From assembly GCF_016428595.1 (NCBI RefSeq), contig NZ_JAELVQ010000033.1, forward strand, positions 1-34,381: 34,381 nt of DNA, read 5' to 3'. The position numbers and the translations under genes are program-made. Origin of the DNA: Snuella sedimenti. Lineage in GTDB: Bacteria > Bacteroidota > Bacteroidia > Flavobacteriales > Flavobacteriaceae. The stretch's first letter is position 1. Every line of letters begins with the position of its first letter. Positions 8,544 to 16,615 of this stretch are shown one piece after another. The notes under the pieces are model-generated. The model made no database searches. It saw only the letters and a list, made by a program, of their open reading frames with translations, and had not been told where the DNA came from.

Positions 8544-8968
8544 AGCAACAAAATGAATTTAACAAATATTATAAGTGCCCAATATAACAATTATTACAGC
8601 TTTAAAGTCAGAAGTCATACTGTCTTTTGTTTTTAAAGTAAATTTATTTCAAACCGGTAACATCCAAAACTTTTGACGCAAGACCGTTTCACTGCTAGAC
8701 AAAAAACAATAGGCAAATTGAATATCAATACTTTGCACTGTCTTGTTTTGCATAACAGGAATTTATCTTTTTGTAAATAAAAGCCACGCTTTAAAAAGAC
8801 AGAAATTTTAACTTACTGAAACTAAACCAGTCTAACTTCTTTAATCTAAAAACGTAGTGGTCTTAAGTCAATATTTCTGATGGCTTCCCTACCAATTCAA
8901 CTAATCAGCAATAAATATTTACTGGTGAAAGTAATTATTTTATCTTTGATCATAAACAAAATACAATT
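8544..8968. other. 425-base gap between the divergent lpxK and Nif3-like genes
   Basis: No open frame with coding character and no RNA gene, repeat or clear hairpin is seen here. The only element found is the -7 sequence at 8941-8948. No -7 element for lpxK could be identified on the minus strand. Confidence 0.5.
8941..8948 (+). promoter_or_regulatory. -7 element (TATCTTTG) of the Nif3-like gene
   Basis: TATCTTTG matches TAnnTTTG, 20 bases upstream of the ATG at 8969. A TTTA at 8918-8921 sits at about the right distance for a weak -33 element. Confidence 0.6.
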
Positions 8969-10063
8969 ATGATTGTTCAAGATGTTATTAACTATCTGGA
9001 AGAACTAGCACCTTTAACCTATGCTGAAGATTTTGACAACGTAGGTCTTTTGGTGGGTGACAAAAATACCCCTATAACAGGTGTCCTTGTTACTCTAGAC
9101 ACACTTGAGACTGTTGTAGACGAAGCCATACAGAACAACTGCAACCTGATTGTTAGTTTTCACCCCATTATTTTTAAAGGATTAAAAAAACTAACGGGCA
9201 AAACATATGTTGAGCGCACTGTTATGAAAGCTATTAAGCACGACATTGCCATTTATAGTATGCATACCGCCCTAGACAATGCACTACAAGGTGTAAATGA
9301 TATGATTTGCAATCAATTGAAATTAACCAATAAACGTATTTTAATACCCCAACAACAAACCATAAAAAAGCTTACTACTTATGTTCCTATAAATGAGGCC
9401 GAAACACTTAGAACAGCTTTATTTAAAGCCGGAGCTGGCCGTATAGGCAACTATGACGACTGTAGTTTTAATGTAAATGGCTATGGTACTTTTAACGCTA
9501 ATGAAAAGGCATCGCCAACCAAAGGTGAAATAGGTGCCATTCATAAAGAAGAAGAAACTAAAATAACGGTTACATTCTCTAAACATTTAGAACAACAAAT
9601 TCTAAAAACCCTATTTAAAACCCATAGTTACGAAGAGGTCGCTTACGAAGTAACAACCTTAGAAAATGCTAACCAGCATATCGGCATGGGAATGGTTGGT
9701 GAATTTAAAACCCCTATGTCCCAACAGGCATTTTTAAAATATGTAAAAGAGAACATGCAAACCAGTTGCATCAGACATTCAAAACTATTAGACAAACCTA
9801 TTCAAAAAGTTGCTGTCCTAGGAGGTTCTGGAAGTTTTGCAATTTCTGCAGCTAAAGCAACCGGTGCCGATGCCTTAATAACAGCCGATCTAAAATACCA
9901 TGACTTTTTTACAGCAGAAAATAGTATTCTTTTAACAGATATTGGACATTATGAAAGCGAACAGTTCACAAAAAATCTTTTAGTTGAGTATCTTACAAAA
10001 AAAATTACTAATTTTGCAATCGTTTTATCAAAGACAAACACCAATCCTGTTAAGTATTTTTAA
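8969..10063 (+). CDS. Nif3-like dinuclear metal center protein
   Basis: A 364-residue member of the Nif3/YbgI/YqfO family (often labelled GTP cyclohydrolase 1 type 2 homolog). These proteins form hexameric rings with a two-metal site. Visible ligands are His65 in SFHPIIF, His99 and Asp103 in HTALDN, and the C-terminal His327 and Glu331 in GHYESEQF. The length and the middle segment (about 125-235) fit the YqfO type, which carries an inserted PII-like domain. The biochemical role is unsettled for the family. The gene is three bases ahead of the coiled-coil zinc-ribbon homolog, a pairing seen in many bacteria, so the two probably work together. Confidence 0.93.
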   Translation: MIVQDVINYLEELAPLTYAEDFDNVGLLVGDKNTPITGVLVTLDTLETVVDEAIQNNCNLIVSFHPIIFKGLKKLTGKTYVERTVMKAIKHDIAIYSMHTALDNALQGVNDMICNQLKLTNKRILIPQQQTIKKLTTYVPINEAETLRTALFKAGAGRIGNYDDCSFNVNGYGTFNANEKASPTKGEIGAIHKEEETKITVTFSKHLEQQILKTLFKTHSYEEVAYEVTTLENANQHIGMGMVGEFKTPMSQQAFLKYVKENMQTSCIRHSKLLDKPIQKVAVLGGSGSFAISAAKATGADALITADLKYHDFFTAENSILLTDIGHYESEQFTKNLLVEYLTKKITNFAIVLSKTNTNPVKYF

Positions 10064-10066
10064 AGT

Positions 10067-10846
10067 ATGGCTAAAAAGAAAGAAGTAACTGTAGAAGAGC
10101 GCTTAAGAGCTCTATACGATTTACAGCTCATCGATTCTCGTATAGATGAAATAAGAAATGTTCGTGGAGAACTTCCATTAGAAGTTCGTGATTTAGAAGA
10201 TGAAGTTGCCGGGCTAAACATAAGATTAGAAAAACTTGTAGCTAATTTAGACGTTATAGACAACGATATCTTAGGGAAGAAAAACCTTATTGAAGAAGCT
10301 AAAGCTTTAATAAAAAAGTATAGTGAACAACAAAAAAATGTTAGAAATAACAGAGAGTACAATTCACTTACCAAGGAAATTGAATTTCAAGAGTTAGAGA
10401 TTGAATTGGCCGAAAAGCATATCAAGGAATTCAAAGCACAAATAGAGCAAAAGAAAGAAGTAATTGCTGAAACAAAAGAGCGTTTAAAAGAGCGCGAAAC
10501 CCATTTAAAGCATAAAAAAGGGGAATTAGATGCAATTTTGGCTGAGACTGAAAAAGAAGAACAAGCACTAATTGCCAAATCTAAAGAATACAAAGAGCAA
10601 ATTGAAGAGCGCTTAGTTGCAGCTTATACCAGAATTAGAGATAACGTAAAGAACGGACTAGCTGTTGTACCAATTGAAAGAGGTGCTTCTGGAGGTTCTT
10701 TCTTTACTATTCCACCACAAGTACAGGTAGAAATTGCCTCTCGCAAAAAAGTTATTACCGATGAGCACAGTGGTCGTATTTTGGTTGATGCTGTTCTAGC
10801 TGAAGAACAAAAAGCTAAAATGGAGAAATTGTTTTCTAAACTATAA
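10067..10846 (+). CDS. coiled-coil protein of the C4-type zinc ribbon family, zinc ligands lost
   Basis: A 259-residue protein. About residues 5-195 form a long charged coiled coil. The C-terminal segment aligns with the C4 zinc ribbon found in this family next to Nif3. In the usual form two CxxC pairs hold zinc: roughly GACGGCF and VCEHCGRI. Here the matching stretches read GASGGSF and TDEHSGRI, so all four cysteines are replaced (Ser, Ser, Asp, Ser) although the surrounding pattern is intact (FFTIPPQ, GRILVDAVLAEE). The fold may be kept without zinc. It is the second gene of a two-gene operon and ends in a strong terminator. The molecular function is not known. Confidence 0.9.
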   Translation: MAKKKEVTVEERLRALYDLQLIDSRIDEIRNVRGELPLEVRDLEDEVAGLNIRLEKLVANLDVIDNDILGKKNLIEEAKALIKKYSEQQKNVRNNREYNSLTKEIEFQELEIELAEKHIKEFKAQIEQKKEVIAETKERLKERETHLKHKKGELDAILAETEKEEQALIAKSKEYKEQIEERLVAAYTRIRDNVKNGLAVVPIERGASGGSFFTIPPQVQVEIASRKKVITDEHSGRILVDAVLAEEQKAKMEKLFSKL

Positions 10847-10867
10847 GCTTCATCAAAACATCATGTT

Positions 10868-10897
10868 AAAAGCGTTCATTTTTTGAACGCTTTTTTA
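10868..10897 (+). terminator. rho-independent terminator
   Basis: An 11-base perfect stem (AAAAGCGTTCA / TGAACGCTTTT) with a 5-base T loop, continuing into a T run. It sits 21 bases after the stop of the coiled-coil gene. Confidence 0.9.
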
Positions 10898-10977
10898 TTT
10901 TTAAGCAACTTTTAAGACAAATACGCTAAGGTTTTATAATTTAGTACGACTATATCTCCTAATAAAAAACAAACCAA

Positions 10978-11634
10978 ATGAAACATCTGTTTGCCTCTCT
11001 TTTACTTATCCTTTTATGCAGTTGCCAAAACACCGCACAAACGAAGAAAGCCAATCAAGCAACCACAGCTCAAGAACCAGTAGAAATACCTATACAAAAC
11101 GGAAAAGCACGCGCTTATTTTGCGAGTGGTTGTTTTTGGTGTGTTGAAGCCATATACGAAAGTGTAAAAGGAGTTGATGAAGTCATTTCTGGTTATTCTG
11201 GCGGACATACCAATAACCCAACCTACGAGGCAAGTAACACAGGAAAAACTGGTCATGCCGAAGCGGTTGAAGTAATCTACGATCCAAAAATTGTAAGTTT
11301 CGAAACATTGGTAGATGTTTATTTTGGTTCTCAAAACCCAACGCAAGTAAATGGTCAAGGACCAGATAAAGGCTCTCAATACCGCTCAATTATTTTTTAC
11401 CAAAATAATGAACAGAAACAAATCATAATTCAAAAAAAAGAAGCACTTGCCAAAAAATTAAACGCCAAGATTGCTGCCGAAATTTACCCATTTCAAAAAT
11501 TTTGGAAAGCCGAAGCATACCACCAAAATTATGAGCGATTAAACCCAAACAACCCCTATGTTAGGAAAGTATCCATACCTAGATTGAATAGGTTTAAAGC
11601 AAAGTTCCCTGAACTTTTAAAAGAAGGACATTAA
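10978..11634 (+). CDS. msrA: peptide-methionine (S)-S-oxide reductase, lipoprotein form
   Basis: A 218-residue enzyme that reduces methionine-S-sulfoxide in damaged proteins. The N-terminus is a lipoprotein signal (LLILLCSC with lipidation Cys16), so the mature enzyme should be membrane-anchored outside the cytoplasm. The MsrA domain runs from about 43 to 205, with the catalytic Cys52 in GCFWC and typical YSGG, TGHAE and YRS segments. There is no fused MsrB domain and no C-terminal CxxC resolving pair; C55 in GCFWC is the only other nearby Cys. It is monocistronic, following a terminator and converging with the methyltransferase gene 12 bases away. Confidence 0.95.
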   Translation: MKHLFASLLLILLCSCQNTAQTKKANQATTAQEPVEIPIQNGKARAYFASGCFWCVEAIYESVKGVDEVISGYSGGHTNNPTYEASNTGKTGHAEAVEVIYDPKIVSFETLVDVYFGSQNPTQVNGQGPDKGSQYRSIIFYQNNEQKQIIIQKKEALAKKLNAKIAAEIYPFQKFWKAEAYHQNYERLNPNNPYVRKVSIPRLNRFKAKFPELLKEGH

Positions 11635-11646
11635 TAAACATTTATA

Positions 11647-12420
11647 TTATTTATAACAAACAGGGATGATCTCCCCTTTGGCCAGACAATATTTTTCAAT
11701 AGCACTTTGTGAAATGGAACTAGTATAATCTACCTCATCAACTTTAAATCCAATACCTCGAAGTTTATCAAAGTAATCACGTCCATAAACCCTAACATGG
11801 TCATACTGTCCAAATATTTTGGCGCGTTCTGACTTGTTGGTTATCGTATTATCTTCAAAAGTATGTGCTCTAGACAAATCCTGTGGAATTTGAAGAATGG
11901 CCATGCCTCCCGGTTTTAATATACGATACAACTCTTGCATCGCCTTAGTATCATTAGGGATATGCTCCAATACATGGTTACACAAAATCACATCAAAGAT
12001 ATCATCACCAAAAGGAAGATCACATATATCTGCCTTTACATCTGCTAATGGTGACTTTAAATCAGTCGTTGTGTAATCTAAATTTTCCATTTTTTTAAAA
12101 CGCTTATAAAATGCTTGTTCTGGTGCAAAATGCAACACTTTATGGTGTTTCGAAAAAAAATCGGTGTTATTCTTCAAATATAACCATAACAACCTATGTC
12201 TCTCCAGGCTTAACGTAGACGGAGATAAAACATTATTACGTTGTTTTCCGTAACCATAAGGCAGAAACGTTTTAAAACTTTTACCGTCAATGGGATCGGT
12301 ATAGGTGTCTCCTTTTAGAAAAAATTCTAAAAAAGGACGTACGGCATAACTTAACCTAATTAAAAAGGGCCTGGGAATAACATTTAATATGAATTTGAAA
12401 AGGCTTTTCAAAAAAATCAC
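11647..12420 (-). CDS. class I SAM-dependent methyltransferase
   Basis: A 257-residue protein with an N-terminal hydrophobic/basic segment (about 1-35) that may associate with the membrane. A Methyltransf_11-like domain follows at about 95-210. Recognisable parts are VLHFAPEQAF (motif I position), DICDLPF, the FDVILCNHVLEHI stretch and ILKPGG. The first Gly of the usual GxGxG is altered (HFAPE), as in a subgroup of bacterial methyltransferases. The GTG start at 12420 overlaps the stop of the preceding small gene (GTGA), so translation is probably coupled. The substrate is unknown. Confidence 0.88.
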   Translation of the reverse strand: MIFLKSLFKFILNVIPRPFLIRLSYAVRPFLEFFLKGDTYTDPIDGKSFKTFLPYGYGKQRNNVLSPSTLSLERHRLLWLYLKNNTDFFSKHHKVLHFAPEQAFYKRFKKMENLDYTTTDLKSPLADVKADICDLPFGDDIFDVILCNHVLEHIPNDTKAMQELYRILKPGGMAILQIPQDLSRAHTFEDNTITNKSERAKIFGQYDHVRVYGRDYFDKLRGIGFKVDEVDYTSSISQSAIEKYCLAKGEIIPVCYK

Positions 12421-12680
12421 AAGTTTTTATAATCTTCCCTTATAGGATAAAACACATCGGCATCTTCACAATAAGTTCGTGTTTGGGCACTATCTATTAT
12501 TGTACTGGATGGCTTTGCAGCAATCATTTCCAGTGCTAAAATGATTACATCCCTATTAAACATTGGTTTTAATTTCCCCTCTGTAGCCCAGGAGGCCTTT
12601 TCATACTTTTGTGTATACTCTGAGAATAAAGCGCTAGGTTCAACGATAAAAAACCCAATAGTATTCTTTTCAGTATGCAT
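12417..12680 (-). CDS. small protein of unknown function, possibly the 3' part of a frameshifted gene
   Basis: An 87-residue soluble protein from an ATG at 12680 with AAAAGG about 7 bases upstream. No family was recognised; there is no signal peptide, membrane helix or metal motif. Its stop overlaps the methyltransferase GTG start, which supports it as a real gene. The frame continues upstream of the ATG for nine more sense codons (encoding LFEAVKGRF) before a stop. A separate short ATG frame at 12742-12692 starts right behind map. One extra base in the AAA run near 12702-12704 (T run on the coding strand) would join the two into a protein of about 108 residues. It may therefore be a frameshift or a sequencing error. 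Confidence 0.6.
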   Translation of the reverse strand: MHTEKNTIGFFIVEPSALFSEYTQKYEKASWATEGKLKPMFNRDVIILALEMIAAKPSSTIIDSAQTRTYCEDADVFYPIREDYKNL

Positions 12681-12691
12681 AAAACGACCTT

Positions 12692-12742
12692 TTACAGCTT
12701 CAAAGAGTTATGTTCTACCAGTTTTAAAACATCTTCACACAT
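12692..12742 (-). other. short ATG frame, possible 5' part of the 12417-12680 gene
   Basis: ATG at 12742, six bases after the map stop, opens a 16-codon frame (MCEDVLKLVEHNSLKL) ending at TAA. Position and composition are those of a gene start in an operon. A single inserted base near 12702-12704 would fuse it in frame with the downstream 87-residue frame. Alternatively it is a leader or chance ORF. Confidence 0.35.
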
Positions 12743-12748
12743 AGTAGT

Positions 12749-13567
12749 CTATATTACAAGTGCTTTCTGGCGAAATTCATCTTCTTCATTACTCTCTATG
12801 TTCAAGGATTCATATATGTAGGCAAAGGTCGACAAGAGTTCTGGCTTTCCATCTACTATGGCCACATCGTGCTCAAAGTGCGCACTCGGCTTATTATCTT
12901 GTGTCGTTATCGTCCAACCATCCCTATGTTGTTTAATGCGATGCGTCCCCATATTAATCATAGGCTCTATAGCTACGACCATACCTTCTATAAACTTTTT
13001 TCCACGTCCACGCTTTCCATAGTTAGGCATTTCGGGATCTTCGTGCATTTTTCTTCCCAATCCATGACCGACTAGCTCCCTAACCACTCCATATCCATGA
13101 TCTTCACAGTGTTTTTGAATGGCATAGCCCACATCACCCACACGGTTATTTAACTTGAACTCTCTAATTCCTACGTATAAAGATTCCTTAGTTACTTGCA
13201 ATAATTTTTCGGTTTCCTTATCTATTTCTCCAACTGCAAAGGTATAAGCATGATCACCGTAAAACCCATTCTTTAAAGCACCACAATCAATAGAAATGAT
13301 ATCTCCCTCAACTAAAGGTGTGCCGTTTGGTATACCATGAACCACTTGGGCATTGGGACTCATACAAAGTGTATTAGGGAAATCGTATAATCCTAAAAAC
13401 CCTGGCTCTGCACCATGGTCGCGAATGTGCTCTTCAGCTATTTTATCTAATTGCAGCGTTGTAACACCTGGTTTTATTTCTTTTGCTAATACCCCTAGCG
13501 TTTTAGAAACTATTAAAGCACTTTCACGCATTAGTTCAATCTCTTCTCTGGTCTTTGTAACAATCAT
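12749..13567 (-). CDS. map: type I methionyl aminopeptidase
   Basis: A 272-residue enzyme that removes the initiator Met from nascent proteins. The five metal ligands are visible: Asp94 (SIDCGA), Asp105 (YGDHAYT), His168 (ELVGHGLG), Glu201 (IEPM) and Glu232 (FEHDV). His77 in VVHGIPN is the conserved substrate-side histidine. The start chosen is ATG at 13567 (MIVTKTREEIELM), which fits the family. A longer in-frame version reaching 13618 would begin upstream of the -7 element at 13584-13591 and is rejected. The small unknown gene and the methyltransferase follow closely on the same strand, probably as one operon. Confidence 0.97.
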   Translation of the reverse strand: MIVTKTREEIELMRESALIVSKTLGVLAKEIKPGVTTLQLDKIAEEHIRDHGAEPGFLGLYDFPNTLCMSPNAQVVHGIPNGTPLVEGDIISIDCGALKNGFYGDHAYTFAVGEIDKETEKLLQVTKESLYVGIREFKLNNRVGDVGYAIQKHCEDHGYGVVRELVGHGLGRKMHEDPEMPNYGKRGRGKKFIEGMVVAIEPMINMGTHRIKQHRDGWTITTQDNKPSAHFEHDVAIVDGKPELLSTFAYIYESLNIESNEEDEFRQKALVI

Positions 13568-13583
13568 ATTCAAAAAATAAGGG

Positions 13584-13591
13584 CAAAGATA
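13584..13591 (-). promoter_or_regulatory. -7 element (TATCTTTG) of map
   Basis: On the minus strand this reads TATCTTTG, 16 bases before the ATG at 13567. It fixes the map start. Confidence 0.65.
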
Positions 13592-13766
13592 CTTAAAATA
13601 AACATTTTGGATAGCCACATGCTCTATAATACCTATTCTAATTTAGAAATGCTTAAATAAAGTACAGCTTATAGACAAAAAAAAGAACAAATTTAAAGAC
13701 TGTCTTGGTCTGCATACTGCATCCCCAACAAAGAGAATCTATAAACAAAACTTATTATATAGGTAG

Positions 13767-14177
13767 TTAACCTCTATTAAAGAGCTTAAAAAGTATCCCT
13801 TTTTTTTGATTAGCCACAGGAGTAGCATTGGTAAGCATTTGATATATCTTCCCCCAACCTACGAAGCCTCCTATGTTTCTATCGTCAATAAACAAATCGG
13901 CATGGATTTTTCTACTTAAGGCATCCCCAAACTGTTCTTCGGGGTAGCTTTTATTTACCGCATAAAAAATGATACCGTGGTCATTACAAAAGCGAACCGC
14001 TTTTTCCAGTGCATCACCCGATCTATAAGTCCACAAAATAAGACGATGTCCATCTTCTTGCAATCGCTTTAAGGTTTCGAATGCAAAAAGCTTGGGCTTC
14101 CCTATTTTTGGATACGCATCTTCAACAATAGTACCATCAAAATCGACAGCTATAATAAGTCTGTTTCCAATGTTCAT
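13767..14177 (-). CDS. HAD-superfamily hydrolase-like protein (BT0820-type)
   Basis: A 136-residue compact HAD-fold protein. The nucleophile motif is VDFDGT (Asp12, Asp14) and the late acidic motif is LFIDDRNIGG, with LILWTYRSG as the motif II region. Small HAD proteins of this size without a cap domain occur widely in Bacteroidota; the physiological substrate is not known. ATG 14177 is preferred. The longer frame starts at a TTG (14204) that lies inside the -7 element. Confidence 0.88.
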   Translation of the reverse strand: MNIGNRLIIAVDFDGTIVEDAYPKIGKPKLFAFETLKRLQEDGHRLILWTYRSGDALEKAVRFCNDHGIIFYAVNKSYPEEQFGDALSRKIHADLFIDDRNIGGFVGWGKIYQMLTNATPVANQKKGILFKLFNRG

Positions 14178-14201
14178 GCAATTACCAACTTGTGTATAAC
14201 A

Positions 14202-14209
14202 CAAAAGTA
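14202..14209 (-). promoter_or_regulatory. -7 element (TACTTTTG) of the HAD gene
   Basis: Reads TACTTTTG on the minus strand, 24 bases before the ATG. A TTTG on the same strand at 14237-14234 lies 24 bases further upstream, slightly longer than the usual -33 spacing. Confidence 0.55.
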
Positions 14210-14227
14210 CAATAATTTATTTGGTGA

Positions 14228-15745
14228 TTACACCAAACTATGTCGTGTCATAGCTTCAGGCTGTTCAACCCCCATTAATTTAAGAATAGTTGGTGCCATA
14301 TCTCCTAATATACCATCCTCTATCTGTGTTAATTCATTATCGATTAAAACAACAGGTACCGGGTTTGTAGTATGTGCCGTATTTGGTGTTCCGTCTGGGT
14401 TAATCATTGTTTCACAATTCCCATGATCTGCAATAAGTAAAGTTGTATACCCATGCTTTAACGCCGTTGTAACCACATCTTTAACACACTCGTCAACTGC
14501 TTCACAAGCTTTAATTGCAGCTTCCATAACACCGGTATGCCCCACCATATCGCCATTTGCGAAATTCAAGCATACGAAGTCTACCTCTTCGTTTTCCAAT
14601 TCGGGCACTAAAGCATCACGTAATTCATAAGCGCTCATTTCTGGTTTTAAATCGTAAGTAGCTACTTTGGGTGAGTTTCTTAAAATACGTGTTTCACCAT
14701 CAAATGGTGTTTCTCTACCACCTGAAAAAAAGAAGGTTACATGAGGATACTTTTCTGTTTCGGCTATACGGATTTGCTTTTTATTATGCTTTTCCAATAC
14801 TTCTCCCAAGGTCTCGGTTAAGTTTTCCTTATTAAAAATAACATTGATGCCTTTATACGTATCGTCATAATTAGTAAGGGTTACATAATGCAAATCCAGC
14901 TTGTGCATGTTTTGCTCATGGAAATCTTTTTGTGACAAGGTCTCGGTTAACTCACGTCCGCGATCGGTTCTAAAGTTAAAAAAGATAACGACATCCCCAT
15001 CTTTAACTTGGGCAACAGGAGCTCCTGATGCATCCGTCATAATTATTGGCTTGATAAACTCATCGGTAATATCGTTATCGTAACTATCTTGAATTGACTC
15101 TGTAGCACTGGTAGTTTTTGTCCCGATACCATTCACTATTGCATCGTAAGCCAGTTTTATACGCTCCCAACGCTTATCTCGATCCATTGCATAATAGCGT
15201 CCTGTAACAGTCGCTAATTTTGTATTCGTAGATTCTATATGTTCTTCTAGCTCGGTTATAAAACCATAACCCGATTTCGGATCAACATCACGACCATCGG
15301 TAAACGCATGTACAAATGTATTTTTAAGTCCAAAATCATTCGCTGCGTCTATCAAACCCAACAAGTGATTTATATGGGAATGCACACCACCGTCACTTAA
15401 CAAACCTAAAAAGTGTACATCTTTGTTGTTTTCTTTTGCATAATTAAAAGCATCGACCAAAACGGATTCGTTATTAAGCGTTTTATTCTTAACTGCCAGA
15501 TTAACTTTAACTAAATCTTGATATACAATGCGACCAGCTCCTAAGTTCATATGCCCTACTTCACTGTTTCCCATTTGCCCTTCTGGCAATCCCACGTGTA
15601 AACCATCGGTTCTCAGAGTTGCATACGGATACTTTTTGTAAAGTGAATCTATAAAAGGTGTATTGGCATGATCGATTGCTGATACTTTCGGATCTGGTGA
15701 ATTTCCCCATCCATCAAGAATCATTAAGATGACTTTTTTGTTCAT
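14228..15745 (-). CDS. gpmI: 2,3-bisphosphoglycerate-independent phosphoglycerate mutase
   Basis: A 505-residue cofactor-independent mutase interconverting 3- and 2-phosphoglycerate with two Mn2+ ions. The N-terminal metal Asp is in ILDGWG (about 9-14) and the phospho-acceptor Ser61 in MGNSEVGH. HAFTDGRD, FNFRTDRGRE and the C-terminal metal residues in MVGHTG and IADHGNCE are all present. Length matches the family (about 505-515). The ATG start is supported by a -7 element 25 bases upstream. It is a core glycolysis/gluconeogenesis enzyme in the cytoplasm. Confidence 0.98.
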   Translation of the reverse strand: MNKKVILMILDGWGNSPDPKVSAIDHANTPFIDSLYKKYPYATLRTDGLHVGLPEGQMGNSEVGHMNLGAGRIVYQDLVKVNLAVKNKTLNNESVLVDAFNYAKENNKDVHFLGLLSDGGVHSHINHLLGLIDAANDFGLKNTFVHAFTDGRDVDPKSGYGFITELEEHIESTNTKLATVTGRYYAMDRDKRWERIKLAYDAIVNGIGTKTTSATESIQDSYDNDITDEFIKPIIMTDASGAPVAQVKDGDVVIFFNFRTDRGRELTETLSQKDFHEQNMHKLDLHYVTLTNYDDTYKGINVIFNKENLTETLGEVLEKHNKKQIRIAETEKYPHVTFFFSGGRETPFDGETRILRNSPKVATYDLKPEMSAYELRDALVPELENEEVDFVCLNFANGDMVGHTGVMEAAIKACEAVDECVKDVVTTALKHGYTTLLIADHGNCETMINPDGTPNTAHTTNPVPVVLIDNELTQIEDGILGDMAPTILKLMGVEQPEAMTRHSLV

Positions 15746-15770
15746 TTTTTATGACGATTTTAATAGAGCT

Positions 15771-15778
15771 CAAAGATA
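15771..15778 (-). promoter_or_regulatory. -7 element (TATCTTTG) of gpmI
   Basis: Reads TATCTTTG on the minus strand, 25 bases upstream of the gpmI ATG. Confidence 0.6.
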
Positions 15779-16160
15779 ACGAAGTTTATTAAAAAAAAGC
15801 TGTAGCCACACCTTAAAACACCTTATTTTATTAGCTTTTTTTAGAGACTGTTTAAATTCCACCTTTTGGTTTTGTTATGCCCCTTTATTTCACCACTTTT
15901 CGTTATGAAAATCCTCATTTAGCGCTGCTAAACTCCGGTTTTAAAGCCTTAATTGGCAAAAAAATGACCTATAACAAATTTCAAAAACGAATTTTAAATA
16001 ATCTCTTAGCTTATAAAAATTACACCAAACTCCTAATGATTTCTAAAAAAAACGTTAAAAATATGTTATATAACATTTTATTGTGTAACAGTTAAAAGTT
16101 TTTATCGTCTCTTTAGTATATCAAAAAACAAATCAATAAATCAAATTAAAATCTTTCATC
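15779..16160. other. gap between divergent gpmI and the ankyrin-repeat gene, with a palindrome
   Basis: About 380 AT-rich bases. A 72-codon plus-strand frame (15877-16095) is present, but its Lys/Asn/Leu-rich product, lack of family resemblance and lack of promoter make it doubtful. A perfect 14-base palindrome, ATGTTATATAACAT (16063-16076), lies 84 bases upstream of the ankyrin gene and could be an operator. Nothing else is recognisable. Confidence 0.4.
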
Positions 16161-16553
16161 ATGAAAAAAACAATCATTCTATCAGCAATCGCATTATGCT
16201 TCTCTATTGTAACAACACATGCAGCCCCATTAGCAAAGACTTCCATTAACAATTCAAAAACTGTTTTTAAGGTGAGTCCTTTCTGTGTTTCAATTGCCAA
16301 AGGGGACTTAGAAACTGTTTCAAAACTCATCAATCTTGGAGCGGATGTTAATCAAAAATCAAATGGCATGACTCCTGCTATGTATGCGGCAAAATACAAC
16401 AGAACAGAAATTTTAAAATTGTTAATTACCAAAGGCGCTAATTTAAAGACTAAGTCCGACAAAGGTATGACCGCAAAAAAATATGCAAAATTACACAAAG
16501 CCCATGAAGCTTTAGCTATCATTGAAGATGCACTTGCAAAAAAGAAAAAATAA
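16161..16553 (+). CDS. secreted ankyrin-repeat protein
   Basis: A 130-residue protein with a signal peptide (about 1-21, cleavage after THA). Two clear ankyrin repeats plus flanking partial ones occupy about 42-125. The repeat signatures are GDLETVSKLINLGADVNQK with TPAMYAAKYN, then RTEILKLLITKGANLKTK with MTAKKYAKLH. The tail is Lys-rich. Ankyrin repeats bind other proteins; the partner and role are unknown. The gene is alone between divergent and convergent neighbours and shares a terminator with the M48 gene. Confidence 0.85.
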   Translation: MKKTIILSAIALCFSIVTTHAAPLAKTSINNSKTVFKVSPFCVSIAKGDLETVSKLINLGADVNQKSNGMTPAMYAAKYNRTEILKLLITKGANLKTKSDKGMTAKKYAKLHKAHEALAIIEDALAKKKK

Positions 16554-16585
16554 TTAAATAATAATTATTTTGAGTTAGTCACTAC

Positions 16586-16615
16586 AAAGAGCCTTGTTTC
16601 CAAGGCTCTTTTTAT
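16586..16615. terminator. terminator between the convergent ankyrin and M48 genes
   Basis: An 11-base perfect stem (AAAGAGCCTTG / CAAGGCTCTTT) with a TTTC loop and a T run on the plus side. On the minus strand the T run is weaker, so it mainly serves the ankyrin gene. Confidence 0.85.

Noticed and set aside
13568-13618. N-terminal extension of map to 13618
   Set aside because: It would place the start upstream of the -7 element at 13584-13591. ATG 13567 matches the family N-terminus.
15877-16095. 72-residue plus-strand frame upstream of the ankyrin gene
   Set aside because: It has low-complexity Lys/Asn/Leu composition, no promoter and no family resemblance, and it contains a palindrome. 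It is probably chance.
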